Source: Deinococcus roseus (lineage in GTDB: Bacteria > Deinococcota > Deinococci > Deinococcales > Deinococcaceae). From it: DNA of 25,740 bases. The position numbers and the translations under genes are program-made. Positions 6,282 through 13,662 of the stretch are shown in pieces (the first letter of the stretch is position 1; each line of letters begins with the position of its first letter). Where the stretch lies: the NCBI RefSeq assembly GCF_014646895.1, contig NZ_BMOD01000042.1, positions 1 to 25,740 of the forward strand, read 5' to 3'. The notes under the pieces are model-generated. The model made no database searches. It was not told the DNA's origin and was given only the letters and a program-made list of their open reading frames with translations.

Positions 6282-7166
6282 CTATTTTTCCAGTTGCTGG
6301 TGCAGCACAGCCAGAAACTGGGAAAGGGTCTTGCTTCTGTTGTCCCTGCGGTATGCAATGGCCATGCTGGACCAGGTGGGCTCCATGTCGATTTCACGGA
6401 TGTGGGTTTCTGGAGGGGCCGTTTCTGCCACCCCTTCTGGCACCAGGGAGACCCCCATTCCAGCTGCCACCAGGGTCACCACGGCCTGCAGGTTCCCAGC
6501 TTCCTGGGCAATGTGGGGCACAAAACCCACCCGGGCGCATATCTCCCTCAAACCAGTCTGAAAATCCGGGGAGGCCTGAGGCTCTGTGGTGATGAAAGGT
6601 GCATCTCTCAGGTCCAGCAAATTGATTTTCTGTTGTGCAGCCAGAGGATGTTGCGGAGGCAGCAACGCCACAAAGCGGTCTCTGGCGACCTCCTCCAGCA
6701 CCAGACCCTGACCGCTGAAAGGCAGACGCACAAAGCCCGCATCGATCTGGCCTTCCTGCAGGGCCGGAATCTGGTCCGAGGTTCGCATGAACGCCAGGTT
6801 GACATTGACCTCCGGGTGGGCATTTTTGAAGGCCACCAGCAGTGGGGTCAGGATGGCAGAAGCCACAGAAGCAATGAAGGCCAGTTCCAGCCTGCTGGCC
6901 TCACTGCGCCCCACCCTTCTGGCTGCACTGATGGCCCGGTCTGCGTGCTCCAGCGTGATGCGGGCCTCCTCCAGAAACACCTTGCCTGCTTCAGTCAGTT
7001 CGACTTTCTGGGTGGTCCGTTTCAACAGCTTGATCCCCAGTTCCTCTTCCAGATGCCGGATTTGCTGGCTGAGTGGGGGCTGCGTGATGAACAGGCGTTC
7101 TGCTGCGCGTCCAAAATGCTTTTCTTCTGCCACGGCCACAAAGTACCGCAGGTGCCGGAGTTCCAT
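6282..7166 (-). CDS. LysR-family transcriptional regulator
   Basis: This 294-residue protein has the LysR winged helix-turn-helix at residues 1-60 (MELRHLRYFVAVAEEKHFGRAA, QPPLSQQIRHLEEELG). A linker helix and a periplasmic-binding-like effector domain follow (about 90-294). The N-terminus resembles the BenM/CatM/AlsR branch. It is divergent from the MFS transporter gene with 186 bp between them, and the obvious inference is that it controls that gene. E. coli has the same layout in ynfL (LysR) and ynfM (MFS). GAGG lies very close to the ATG. The effector is unknown. Confidence 0.93.
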   Translation of the reverse strand: MELRHLRYFVAVAEEKHFGRAAERLFITQPPLSQQIRHLEEELGIKLLKRTTQKVELTEAGKVFLEEARITLEHADRAISAARRVGRSEASRLELAFIASVASAILTPLLVAFKNAHPEVNVNLAFMRTSDQIPALQEGQIDAGFVRLPFSGQGLVLEEVARDRFVALLPPQHPLAAQQKINLLDLRDAPFITTEPQASPDFQTGLREICARVGFVPHIAQEAGNLQAVVTLVAAGMGVSLVPEGVAETAPPETHIREIDMEPTWSSMAIAYRRDNRSKTLSQFLAVLHQQLEK

Positions 7167-7183
7167 GACCTCAGCTTAAGTCG

Positions 7184-7197
7184 TTTTGAGAATCAAA
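7184..7197. promoter_or_regulatory. Candidate LysR operator (imperfect T-N11-A palindrome)
   Basis: TTTTGAGAATCAAA is an imperfect palindrome within 20-30 bp of the lysR start in the divergent intergenic region. It fits the loose T-N11-A rule for LysR sites and is placed for autoregulation. Prediction only. Confidence 0.35.
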
Positions 7198-7352
7198 GTC
7201 CACTCAAAAATGTATTGGCATTGCAGCTGGACTGAGGACTACACTGTTCTGTATCAGGAAATCCACCAGGATTTCCACATCCAGCAAATCCTTTTCCCCC
7301 AGATTCCAGGTGTGAACCACCCGGAGCGCCTTCTCTGTTTGAGGAGTTTTCC

Positions 7353-8546
7353 ATGACCTTGCTGACCCGCCCCAGCACCTCCAACACCTCCCACACCGAA
7401 ACCCGTCTGGCTTCCCGCTTCATCCTCGGTTTTCTGGGCACCTGTGTGTTCATGTGCGTGTACAGCACCCAGTCCATCCTGCCTGAACTGTCCAGGGAAT
7501 TTCACGCCAGTGCCGTGGCCACTGGGGCCACCATCGGGGCAACAACCCTGGCCATGGCCCTGATGTCTCCCATCATGGGCCTGATTGCAGACGCCGTGGG
7601 ACGCAAAAGGGTTCTGATTGCCACCCTGATTTTGCTGGCCATTCCCACCCTGATGGCGGGCTTTGCAGGCAGTTTGCAGGAACTGGTCTTCTGGCGCTTC
7701 CTGCAGGGCCTGATCATTCCTGGCATCACCGTGGTCAGCATGGCCTACGTCAGCGAGGAATTCCCAAAAGACCGCATCTCCCACATGCTGGCCGCCTATG
7801 TTTCAGGCTCTGTCCTGGGAGGCTTTCTGGGAAGGCTGGTTTCGGGCATCGTCACGGAACAGGCAAGCTGGCATGCTTCGTTCTGGGTGCTGGGAGGGCT
7901 GAATCTTGCTGGAGCCCTGCTGTGTTATTTCCTGCTGCCCCAGTCCAGAAAATTCATTCCTCAACGCAAACTGGGAGATGCCCTGAAATCCATCAAGGGC
8001 CACCTCAGCAACCCGAAACTGATCACAGCCAACACCGTGGGGTTCTTCACCCTGTTTTCTTTGACTGGACTTTTCACCTACGTGAATTACCACCTGTCTG
8101 CTGCCCCTTACCACCTGGGTCCCACCACCCTGGGCTTTCTGTTCACGGTGTACCTGATTGGCATGGTGATCACCCCCCTCTCTGGCAAATGGATCTCAAA
8201 GCTGGGCAACAGCAAAGCCCTCACCCTCGCCATGTGCGCTTCCAGCCTGGGCATGGTCCTGACCCTCACCCCCAGCCTTTACACCATCCTGCTGGGTCTG
8301 GTGCTGGCCTCCTCGGGGGTGTTCGTGGCCCAGGCTGCTGCCACCAGTTACGTGGCGGCCAACGCCACCTACGCCCGCTCACTGGCCTCAGGACTTTACA
8401 ACCTCTGCTATTACGGAGGAGGGGCCTTCTCAACACTGCTGGTGGGTCACATGTTCACCCACTTCGGCTGGACCGGGGCCATCCTGACCCTGATGGGCTC
8501 GCAGGTGGTGGCTGCATCGGTGGCCAACTGGGGGTGGAAGAAATGA
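7353..8546 (+). CDS. MFS transporter, YnfM-like
   Basis: This 397-residue protein has a 12-helix major facilitator layout. The loop 2-3 motif A appears as GLIADAVGRKRVL, and motif C-like glycine-rich segments are in helix 5 (SGSVLGGFLGRLVSG). Segments such as QSILPELSREF, VSMAYVSEEFPKDRISHMLAAY and GLYNLCYYGGGAFSTLLVGHMF align by eye with E. coli YnfM. Proteins of this type are proton-driven exporters with poorly defined substrates. GAGGAG lies 6 nt before the ATG. It is likely controlled by the divergent LysR gene. Confidence 0.92.
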   Translation: MTLLTRPSTSNTSHTETRLASRFILGFLGTCVFMCVYSTQSILPELSREFHASAVATGATIGATTLAMALMSPIMGLIADAVGRKRVLIATLILLAIPTLMAGFAGSLQELVFWRFLQGLIIPGITVVSMAYVSEEFPKDRISHMLAAYVSGSVLGGFLGRLVSGIVTEQASWHASFWVLGGLNLAGALLCYFLLPQSRKFIPQRKLGDALKSIKGHLSNPKLITANTVGFFTLFSLTGLFTYVNYHLSAAPYHLGPTTLGFLFTVYLIGMVITPLSGKWISKLGNSKALTLAMCASSLGMVLTLTPSLYTILLGLVLASSGVFVAQAAATSYVAANATYARSLASGLYNLCYYGGGAFSTLLVGHMFTHFGWTGAILTLMGSQVVAASVANWGWKK

Positions 8547-8573
8547 AAAAGAGCGCCAAAAGCGCTCTTTTTC
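8545..8573. terminator. Bidirectional intrinsic terminator
   Basis: GAAAAAGAGCGC and GCGCTCTTTTTC form a perfect 12-bp stem with a 5-nt loop. The A- and T-rich ends make it work on both strands. It overlaps the MFS stop codon and lies 17 bp from the stop of the convergent ABC permease, so it can serve both units. Confidence 0.93.
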
Positions 8574-8589
8574 ATTTCTTTTGGGATCT

Positions 8590-9438
8590 TTACCCCACCC
8601 GCTTCAGTTTCCCGGTCCGTTTCGCCCAGGTTTCAGCCTTGCTGAACACGAACAGGCCCAGAGGAATGGTCACCACCCCGAACAACACCAGAATCCCGAG
8701 TTCAGGCAGCACGCCTCCCAGGTTGACCCCTTCCAGGATTTTGTCTCCGTTGTGGTCAATGCCCAGGATCTTTCTGCAGGCATTCAGGGCGTAGGTGGCA
8801 GGACTGAGGGCGGCCACAGGTTGCAGCCACGCAGGCAACACACTGATGGGGGCATAAACCCCCGAAATCAGCAAAAAGACGGCCTGTACGATGTTGGTGG
8901 CCTGTGCTCCGTTTTCGGTGCTCATCACAGGGAAGACCGCGCAGATCAGGCCCAGACCCATGAAGCCCATCGAGGCGACCAGCATCACCACCAGACACTG
9001 CAAGAGGCTCACAAAGCTGGCATCCACGCTGGTCAGCAGAATCAAAACCCCGAACACGATGATGCAGCGAATCAGGGCATACACCCCTGCAAACAGAGAC
9101 ACCCCAATCAGGTGGGTCAGGCGGTGCACCGGGGCCATGAAGGTGTATTCGATGGTGCCTTCCCAGCGCTCGTAGGCGATGCTCTGGGCAATCTCTCCGA
9201 ACAGGCGGGACAGGAAAGACCACATCACGGCCCCCAGAATCAGGGTGAGGGTCAGCCTGGGGTTGTTGGCCGCAATCCCGATCATCATGATGGTGGCGGC
9301 ATTCACCACGTCGTAGACCGTGAACACCAGCACCCAGGAGGCGTACCTGCGGGTCAGGTTCCAGTCCCGGAAAACAAAGGCCCAGGCCGCCCTGAGTTCT
9401 TTCAGAATGCCTGTGGCAGGTTTGAGGGTGTTGTGCAT
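8590..9438 (-). CDS. ABC-2 type transporter permease
   Basis: This 282-residue membrane protein has six predicted helices in the ABC-2 layout. The last helices carry the typical 'QAVFLLISGVYAPISVLPAWLQPVAALSPATYALNACRKILG' pattern of DrrB-like exporters. The ATG at 9438 is preceded by GGAGG with 6-nt spacing and is preferred over the ATG at 9459. It probably pairs with the ATPase at 10362-11204. Unusually, the GNAT gene and an intrinsic terminator lie between the two halves. The substrate is unknown; drugs or lipids are the usual cargo of this class. Confidence 0.9.
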   Translation of the reverse strand: MHNTLKPATGILKELRAAWAFVFRDWNLTRRYASWVLVFTVYDVVNAATIMMIGIAANNPRLTLTLILGAVMWSFLSRLFGEIAQSIAYERWEGTIEYTFMAPVHRLTHLIGVSLFAGVYALIRCIIVFGVLILLTSVDASFVSLLQCLVVMLVASMGFMGLGLICAVFPVMSTENGAQATNIVQAVFLLISGVYAPISVLPAWLQPVAALSPATYALNACRKILGIDHNGDKILEGVNLGGVLPELGILVLFGVVTIPLGLFVFSKAETWAKRTGKLKRVG

Positions 9439-9460
9439 TGGGGGCCTCCATGACTCCATG

Positions 9461-9487
9461 AAAAAGGGCGCACCTCAGGATGCGCCC
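9461..9487 (-). terminator. Internal terminator between the GNAT gene and the ABC permease
   Basis: On the minus strand GGGCGCA, an 8-nt loop and TGCGCCC form a 7-bp GC-rich stem followed by five T's. It lies 8 bp after the GNAT stop and 22 bp before the permease start, inside what should be one operon. Confidence 0.85.
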
Positions 9488-9495
9488 GGTCTTGC

Positions 9496-10365
9496 TTAAA
9501 GGGTGAGGGTTTTGGGTTCGTAGCGGTAGCGCAAATTGGCGTAAGCCACTTCAAACCCGATGCGCTTGTAGAACTCCAGCGCGTGCTCGTTGCCGGTGTC
9601 CACACCCAGCTGGATGCGGTCCACGCCACGCTGTTTCAGCAGGTGGCAGGCCTGCCTCAGGGCAGTGCGGCCGTAACCCTTGCCCTGCATTTCCTGGATG
9701 GTGCCCAGCAGGTACACATGGCCGCCATCTTCCTGTTTGCCAATGGAGAAGTAGGCCACGGGCTTGCCGTGCACGAACAGGGCCTGCCAGTCTTCAGGAT
9801 CAAAATCGGGTTCGCTGTACCAGCCTTCCACGGTTTTCAGGGTCATGGCAGAGAAGCCGTAGTGGGTTCTGAAAGCATTGTTGTGCAGGTTCAGGAATTC
9901 TGCAGCCTTGACGGTTCTGAAACTCCATCCTGCGGGCAGTTCGGGAGCAGTCATTTTGTGCAGCACTTCCCCTTGCAGGAACATGCGGTAGAAGGTGCGG
10001 GAGTGCACGTACCCCTGGGCAATCAATTTCTGAATCTCACGCTCGCGGGTGTGAGGCACACTGATCTCCAGCGGGATGTGCCGTGCATTGGATTGTTGTT
10101 TTGCAAAAGCGATCAAGTCGTCCTCCATGCTTTTTGGGGCCTGGGGGTGACAGTAGGGGTACATGCAAATGATCTGCGTTGCATTTTCGCGGTGGTAGCA
10201 CTCCAGCAGTGCGGAGTCTTCCAGCACGTACACCTGTAATTCACCCGTGGTGAGGCTGTGCTCAAGTTCTTTGACCTTGACCGGTGTGTACCCGGTCCAT
10301 CCATCTCGGCTGAGGTCCATGAGGTGCGCAATGTGGGGTGCGTCCTCCGGGGTGGCCGTTCTCAC
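9496..10365 (-). CDS. GNAT-family N-acetyltransferase (tandem GNAT)
   Basis: This 289-residue protein contains two GNAT-like halves. The C-terminal one is complete: an acetyl-CoA loop (MQGKGYGRTALRQACHLL, matching Q/R-x-x-G-x-G/A) followed by LGVDTGNEHALEFYKRIGFE, the usual motif B. The N-terminal half (MRTATPEDAPHIAHLM to about residue 145) is degenerate, as in MshD-like tandem proteins. The ATG overlaps the ATPase stop by 4 bp, so the two are translationally coupled. Its place in an ABC exporter operon behind an attenuator suggests chemical modification of the same compound that is exported, but that is inference. Confidence 0.88.
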   Translation of the reverse strand: MRTATPEDAPHIAHLMDLSRDGWTGYTPVKVKELEHSLTTGELQVYVLEDSALLECYHRENATQIICMYPYCHPQAPKSMEDDLIAFAKQQSNARHIPLEISVPHTREREIQKLIAQGYVHSRTFYRMFLQGEVLHKMTAPELPAGWSFRTVKAAEFLNLHNNAFRTHYGFSAMTLKTVEGWYSEPDFDPEDWQALFVHGKPVAYFSIGKQEDGGHVYLLGTIQEMQGKGYGRTALRQACHLLKQRGVDRIQLGVDTGNEHALEFYKRIGFEVAYANLRYRYEPKTLTL

Positions 10366-11204
10366 TGTTCTTCCTCGGAATTCAGTTCATCTCCGGTCAG
10401 TTCGATGAAGGCATCTTCCAGGGTCTTGCCGGGTCCCACTTTTGAAATCAGTTCTTCTGCGGTGCCTTCTGCCACAAATTTCCCGTTGTGAATGAAAGCG
10501 ATGCGGTCACAGAGTCGTTCGGCTTCGGGCATGTCGTGGGTGGTGAGGATGATGGTGGCATCATGCACATCCCGCAGTTCCAGCACGAATTCCTGCACAT
10601 CTCGCCGACTTTTGGGGTCCAGTCCGGTGGTGGGTTCATCCAGCAGCACCACAATCGGCGAGGCGAGGAAGGCTCTGGCGATGGCCACTTTCTGCTGCAT
10701 GCCCCGGGACATCTCCTCAAGGGGCTCATAGAAGGCTTTTTCCCGCAAACCCAGACGTTTGAGAATGTCTAAGCTTTTTTGTTCGGCTTCTTTCTGTGGG
10801 AGGCCGTAAAGGCCCGCACTGTAAAGGAGGTTTTCTCTGGGGCTGAGCTTCTTGTAGAAGGCCGCGTCTACCGAAACACGGTTGAGCATCTTGCGAATTT
10901 TCGATTCATCTTTTTTGATGTCCAGCCCGAAGATTTTGACTGCTCCAGAATCCGGGATCAGCAGGGTGGAGATGGCGCGAATCAGGGTGCTTTTGCCGCT
11001 TCCGTTGGGCCCCAGGATCCCGTAGATCTCGCCACGCTGGACCTCGAAACTGATGTCATCCACTGCTGGAAAATGTTCGATTTTTGGTCGCAGCAAACTG
11101 CCACCCACCCGTTTGGAAAAACTCATTTTGAGGTTTTTGACGAAAATGGCGGTCTGGGTGGTGTCAATCATGGATGGGGTGTCCTTGCGGTCCAGCGTCA
11201 GCAT
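10362..11204 (-). CDS. ABC transporter ATP-binding protein (DrrA/ABC-2 exporter type)
   Basis: This 280-residue ATPase has Walker A GPNGSGKST (about 65-73), signature SRGMQQK (about 166-172), Walker B VVLLDEP (about 185-191), the D-loop TGLD and H-loop H223 (TTHD). The Q-loop region (SVDAAFYKKLSPREN) lacks the usual Gln, as in other ABC-2 exporter ATPases of this branch. I chose the ATG at 11204 because CGGAGGG lies about 5 nt upstream; a longer frame would run into the terminator. The C-terminal extension ends acidic (GDELNSEEEQ). It is the first large gene of an operon with GNAT and a permease, preceded by an attenuator-like leader. Confidence 0.93.
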   Translation of the reverse strand: MLTLDRKDTPSMIDTTQTAIFVKNLKMSFSKRVGGSLLRPKIEHFPAVDDISFEVQRGEIYGILGPNGSGKSTLIRAISTLLIPDSGAVKIFGLDIKKDESKIRKMLNRVSVDAAFYKKLSPRENLLYSAGLYGLPQKEAEQKSLDILKRLGLREKAFYEPLEEMSRGMQQKVAIARAFLASPIVVLLDEPTTGLDPKSRRDVQEFVLELRDVHDATIILTTHDMPEAERLCDRIAFIHNGKFVAEGTAEELISKVGPGKTLEDAFIELTGDELNSEEEQ

Positions 11205-11218
11205 TGTGCCCTCCGGTG

Positions 11219-11254
11219 AAAAAAGAAAACGCCCCTCGGTGGAAGCCGGGGGCG
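11219..11254 (-). terminator. Leader terminator (attenuator) ahead of the ABC ATPase
   Basis: On the minus strand CGCCCC-CGG, a 6-nt loop and CCG-A-GGGGCG form a stem of nine pairs with one bulge, followed by TTTTCTTTTTT. The T-run ends only a few bases before the CGGAGGG Shine-Dalgarno of the ATPase gene. The terminator therefore sits in the leader and can only act as a conditional stop. Confidence 0.87.
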
Positions 11255-11285
11255 AAATACACATGGGTATGTCGGTTCGTGTCCG

Positions 11286-11351
11286 GCGCGTTCTTTCCTG
11301 GGTCTCCTTTACGGGACGTCAGGCGTGGTCCCGGTTGGGCCACGAACGCGC
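11286..11351 (-). promoter_or_regulatory. Competing leader hairpins between leader ORF and attenuator
   Basis: Three overlapping structures are visible on the minus strand. An outer stem pairs GCGCGTTC (11344-11351) with GAACGCGC (11286-11293). Hairpin A at 11324-11344 is CGTGGCCC-AACC-GGG-A-CCACG. Hairpin B at 11312-11333 is a 6-bp CGGGAC/GTCCCG stem. A and B share bases and exclude each other. AACCGGG of hairpin A can also pair with CCCGG(C)TT in the 5' arm of the terminator, which would be an antiterminator. This was judged by eye; no folding energies were computed. Confidence 0.55.
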
Positions 11352-11362
11352 ACGCAAAGGTC

Positions 11363-11410
11363 TTATTGACCTCGGTTATTTGGTTGGGTGAGTAATTGGA
11401 CTTTAGCCAT
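11363..11410 (-). CDS. Putative leader peptide, 15 codons (MAKVQLLTQPNNRGQ)
   Basis: A short ORF on the minus strand starts with ATG at 11410, 7 nt after a strong AGGAGG, and ends in TAA at 11363-11365. The last codons and the stop lie in a 5-bp hairpin (AGGTC-AATAA-GACCT, 11358-11372) with the stop in the loop. The outer stem of the leader begins 11 nt after the stop, so a ribosome waiting near the end of the ORF would disturb the downstream folding. There are no runs of a single amino acid codon, so this is not a classical amino-acid attenuator. An antibiotic-sensing or translation-sensing leader is more likely. Confidence 0.55.
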   Translation of the reverse strand: MAKVQLLTQPNNRGQ

Positions 11411-11638
11411 TTGCATCCCTCCTGTTTACGGGCAACCCTTGTGCGGGCAGGCCTTTTTATGGGCAGACTACGAATCTTGATTTGAGGTTAAAGGATTGAG
11501 AGGCCATACACAATAGGGTGTAGGTCATCATGCCTACGGCTTAAGGCAATCGGCGTAAGGTTTTCTTTTACTACTGTGGGACGGACATTACATACAAATT
11601 CAGACAAACCCAGAGGGATTTTGTGCCAGACTTCTGGT
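11411..11638. other. Divergent intergenic region, no further gene
   Basis: This stretch lies between the leader ORF and the glycosidase start. It must hold the promoters of both units, but I find no convincing consensus pair. On the plus strand GTAGG-N8-CCTAC (11518-11535) and a GC-containing stretch are followed by TTTTCTTTTA (about 11561-11570). This could be a weak terminator or leader structure ahead of the glycosidase gene. Confidence 0.4.
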
Positions 11639-12940
11639 GTGACCCGCCTCTCTTTTTTGCTTCCCATCCTGCTGCTGGCTTCCTGTCAGGCCCAGAACGC
11701 TCCTGCAAAACAGCTGAATTTCAGGGATTTTCTGGGGGTGAATGCCCAGTTTCTGTGGTTTCAGAATTGCCCGGAGAATCCCCTGGCGTCTCCTGAACAT
11801 CAGGTGGATCAATTGATGGAAAAAATGCAGGAACTGGGCCTCAAAAACTTCAGGATGGACTTGCACTGGAACCTTCTGGAGCCTGTGCAGGGTGCAGAAA
11901 CCATTTTGCAGCACTGTCTGGACCCGGTCATGCAGCAAGCAAAATTGCACGGTCTGGATCCCCTGCTGTTTCTGACTGGATCGGCTGCTTTTTCCAGCAG
12001 TGGCCCTGCAGGAGACCCTTTCCCGGACCAGTCCCCTCCCAGAGATCCAGCAGATTACGCTCGGTTCCTGAAAAAGCTGGCCCTGCGCTATCCCGAGGTC
12101 AAACACTGGCAGGTGTGGAACGAACCCAATTTGCCCTCTTCCTGGAAAACAGGTGCTGCAGATCTGGTCCAGGGCTATGGAAAACTCCTGCAGACCAGCG
12201 TTCAGGCCCTCAAAAACCTGAACACCGAGGTGATGACCGCCGGGTTTGCGTACTGGAGTGAGCTGCCAGATGGTTCTTTCCTGCTGCAAAAATTGCAGGA
12301 TCAGGGCTTTTTGAAAGACATCAAAACGGTGGCTTACCACCCCTACACTTTCACCCCGGAAGGCCTGACCGCCTACAGCACGGATCCCCATTTTTTCCTG
12401 AACCGCAGCAAAACAGTGAACGCAGCCCTGCAAAACCAGAACAAAACCGTATGGGCCACAGAGTTTGGCTGGTCCACCTATCCTGGACCTGTGGAGGAAC
12501 AACCCCTAATCACCCCAGAGCAGCAGGCAGATTTCCTGCTCAAACGCATTGTGCTGTCTGCAGAGGCAGGTTTTGAACGCATTTACCTGTTCACCCTGAC
12601 CGATCTGGATGCCAGGGCCTCCAGCAGGGATCAATTTTATGGTTTGCTGAACACTTCTGGAAAACCAAAGCCTGCTTTTACAGCACTGAAGCATTTTCTG
12701 CATGTCCTGAAGGGAGACTTTGAAGCCACCTCCTCTCCTTTGCCTGTCTCAGAACAGTTGCAAGCTTATGCCTGGCAGAACGATCAGCAAACAGTCATGG
12801 CTTTCTGGGGCATCCCACAGACCCTGAAATTGCCTTGGGAAGGTCGGGTGCTCGACCCACTGACAGGCAGGCTGGAGGCAACATCATCCCAGGTGCAAGT
12901 CCGCACAACATTGCAATTGCTTTTGTTGCCCCCTCCTTAA
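11639..12940 (+). CDS. Clan GH-A glycoside hydrolase, lipoprotein
   Basis: This 433-residue exported enzyme begins with a lipoprotein signal peptide (TRLSFLLPILLLASC, lipobox Cys16). It has a (beta/alpha)8 clan GH-A pattern: the acid/base Glu in WQVWNEPNLP (about residue 162) and a nucleophile Glu in VWATEFGWST (about 275), with HPYTF between them. The layout is like GH39 or GH5-type enzymes, but I cannot fix the family or substrate; plant or cell-surface glycans are likely. I use GTG at 11639, which gives a clean lipoprotein signal; TTG at 11621 and GTG at 11576 are alternatives, and none has a good Shine-Dalgarno. A C-terminal beta domain (about 360-433) is present. Confidence 0.85.
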   Translation: MTRLSFLLPILLLASCQAQNAPAKQLNFRDFLGVNAQFLWFQNCPENPLASPEHQVDQLMEKMQELGLKNFRMDLHWNLLEPVQGAETILQHCLDPVMQQAKLHGLDPLLFLTGSAAFSSSGPAGDPFPDQSPPRDPADYARFLKKLALRYPEVKHWQVWNEPNLPSSWKTGAADLVQGYGKLLQTSVQALKNLNTEVMTAGFAYWSELPDGSFLLQKLQDQGFLKDIKTVAYHPYTFTPEGLTAYSTDPHFFLNRSKTVNAALQNQNKTVWATEFGWSTYPGPVEEQPLITPEQQADFLLKRIVLSAEAGFERIYLFTLTDLDARASSRDQFYGLLNTSGKPKPAFTALKHFLHVLKGDFEATSSPLPVSEQLQAYAWQNDQQTVMAFWGIPQTLKLPWEGRVLDPLTGRLEATSSQVQVRTTLQLLLLPPP

Positions 12941-12975
12941 AGCCCTTTACCCTGCAAACTTTTCAGAGGCTTTTT

Positions 12976-13010
12976 GCTGATCGCCAACGGCTGATCGCTG
13001 ACGGCTCCCG
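12976..13010. repeat. Heptamer-repeat element C (half element)
   Basis: Five consecutive 7-mers are seen: GCTGATC, GCCAACG, GCTGATC, GCTGACG, GCTCCCG. The 7-nt period and the preceding GGCTTTTTG resemble the right side of element B, but no opposing array is present. The rest of the gap 12941-13142 shows only a possible promoter. Confidence 0.5.
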
Positions 13011-13094
13011 CCTCAAGAACAACCCCCTCAGGCGTTGCTTTGCCCTGCTGAACCACAAGATCAACTCATCCAGCCGGAATTGTGCATGATATTC

Positions 13095-13127
13095 TTGACC
13101 AAACGGTGAACAGAAAACCGTTAGACT
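13095..13127 (+). promoter_or_regulatory. Possible promoter of the 13143 gene and Ugp-like operon
   Basis: TTGACC (13095-13100) is a good -35. The best -10 candidates (GTTAGA or TAGACT, 13120-13127) give a 19-21-bp spacer, longer than ideal. GGAG lies 6 nt before the ATG at 13143. Confidence 0.35.
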
Positions 13128-13142
13128 CAGACGGAGTTGATC

Positions 13143-13655
13143 ATGAAACGAACCCTCACTGTACTGATGGCCCTTGGTGGTGTGGCTGCGGCCAGCCCCA
13201 GCGCTTACGTTGAAAAAGCCTTTGAATTCGGATATGCCTACCCCTCCACAGCTTCTGTGGGTGTGGAATACCCCCTCACCCTGGATGTTCCGGTGGATGT
13301 GGGCCTGGAAAGCTCTTTCAGATACAACTTCCTGACCCAGAAATTTGGCGGCGAATTTGCAGCCAAAGCCCTGCTCTTCCCTTCTCTGGGTGTGGATCCA
13401 CCCATGGCTGTTGCCTTCAGGGCAGATGTCAATGCAGGCACGGACGCCTGGGGCGTGCACATGGGACCCCTGGTGTCTTTTGACTTCACCGAATTCACCG
13501 TAAACGCTGGGCTTTATCCTGGTTTTGGCTCGGGCGGCTTTCAGCTGGGGTACCACGCTGGCCTGAGGTATTACTTCGACATGGAAAACAGCAGTTCTGT
13601 GGATCTGGCTTTCAGGAACAACACCTTTACCGTCAGTGCAAGATTTGGTTTCTAG
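13143..13655 (+). CDS. Small exported protein, probable outer-membrane beta-barrel
   Basis: This 170-residue protein has a signal peptide (MKRTLTVLMALGGVAAASP). The rest alternates short hydrophobic/aromatic strands with glycine-containing turns (FEFGYAYP, VEYPLTLDVPVDVGLESSFRYNFL, LYPGFGSGGFQLGYHAGLRYYF). It ends in a strand with terminal Phe (FTVSARFGF), the usual end of outer-membrane barrels. I do not recognise a named family. GGAG 6 nt before the ATG fixes the start. It ends 7 bp before the first permease gene, and that gene has no Shine-Dalgarno, so the two are probably coupled. A link to uptake through the outer envelope is an inference from position. Confidence 0.72.
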   Translation: MKRTLTVLMALGGVAAASPSAYVEKAFEFGYAYPSTASVGVEYPLTLDVPVDVGLESSFRYNFLTQKFGGEFAAKALLFPSLGVDPPMAVAFRADVNAGTDAWGVHMGPLVSFDFTEFTVNAGLYPGFGSGGFQLGYHAGLRYYFDMENSSSVDLAFRNNTFTVSARFGF

Positions 13656-13662
13656 TCCTCCC

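Noticed and set aside
11053..11395. Plus-strand open frames across the ABC leader region
   Set aside because: Arg/Ser/Gly-rich shadow translations of structured RNA and the ATPase start; no family pattern or Shine-Dalgarno.
11201..11412. Known riboswitch class (ykkC/guanidine, fluoride, SAM, cobalamin, T-box)
   Set aside because: None of the conserved core sequences that I know for these classes is visible; a short ORF with Shine-Dalgarno fits better. A covariance-model search would be decisive.
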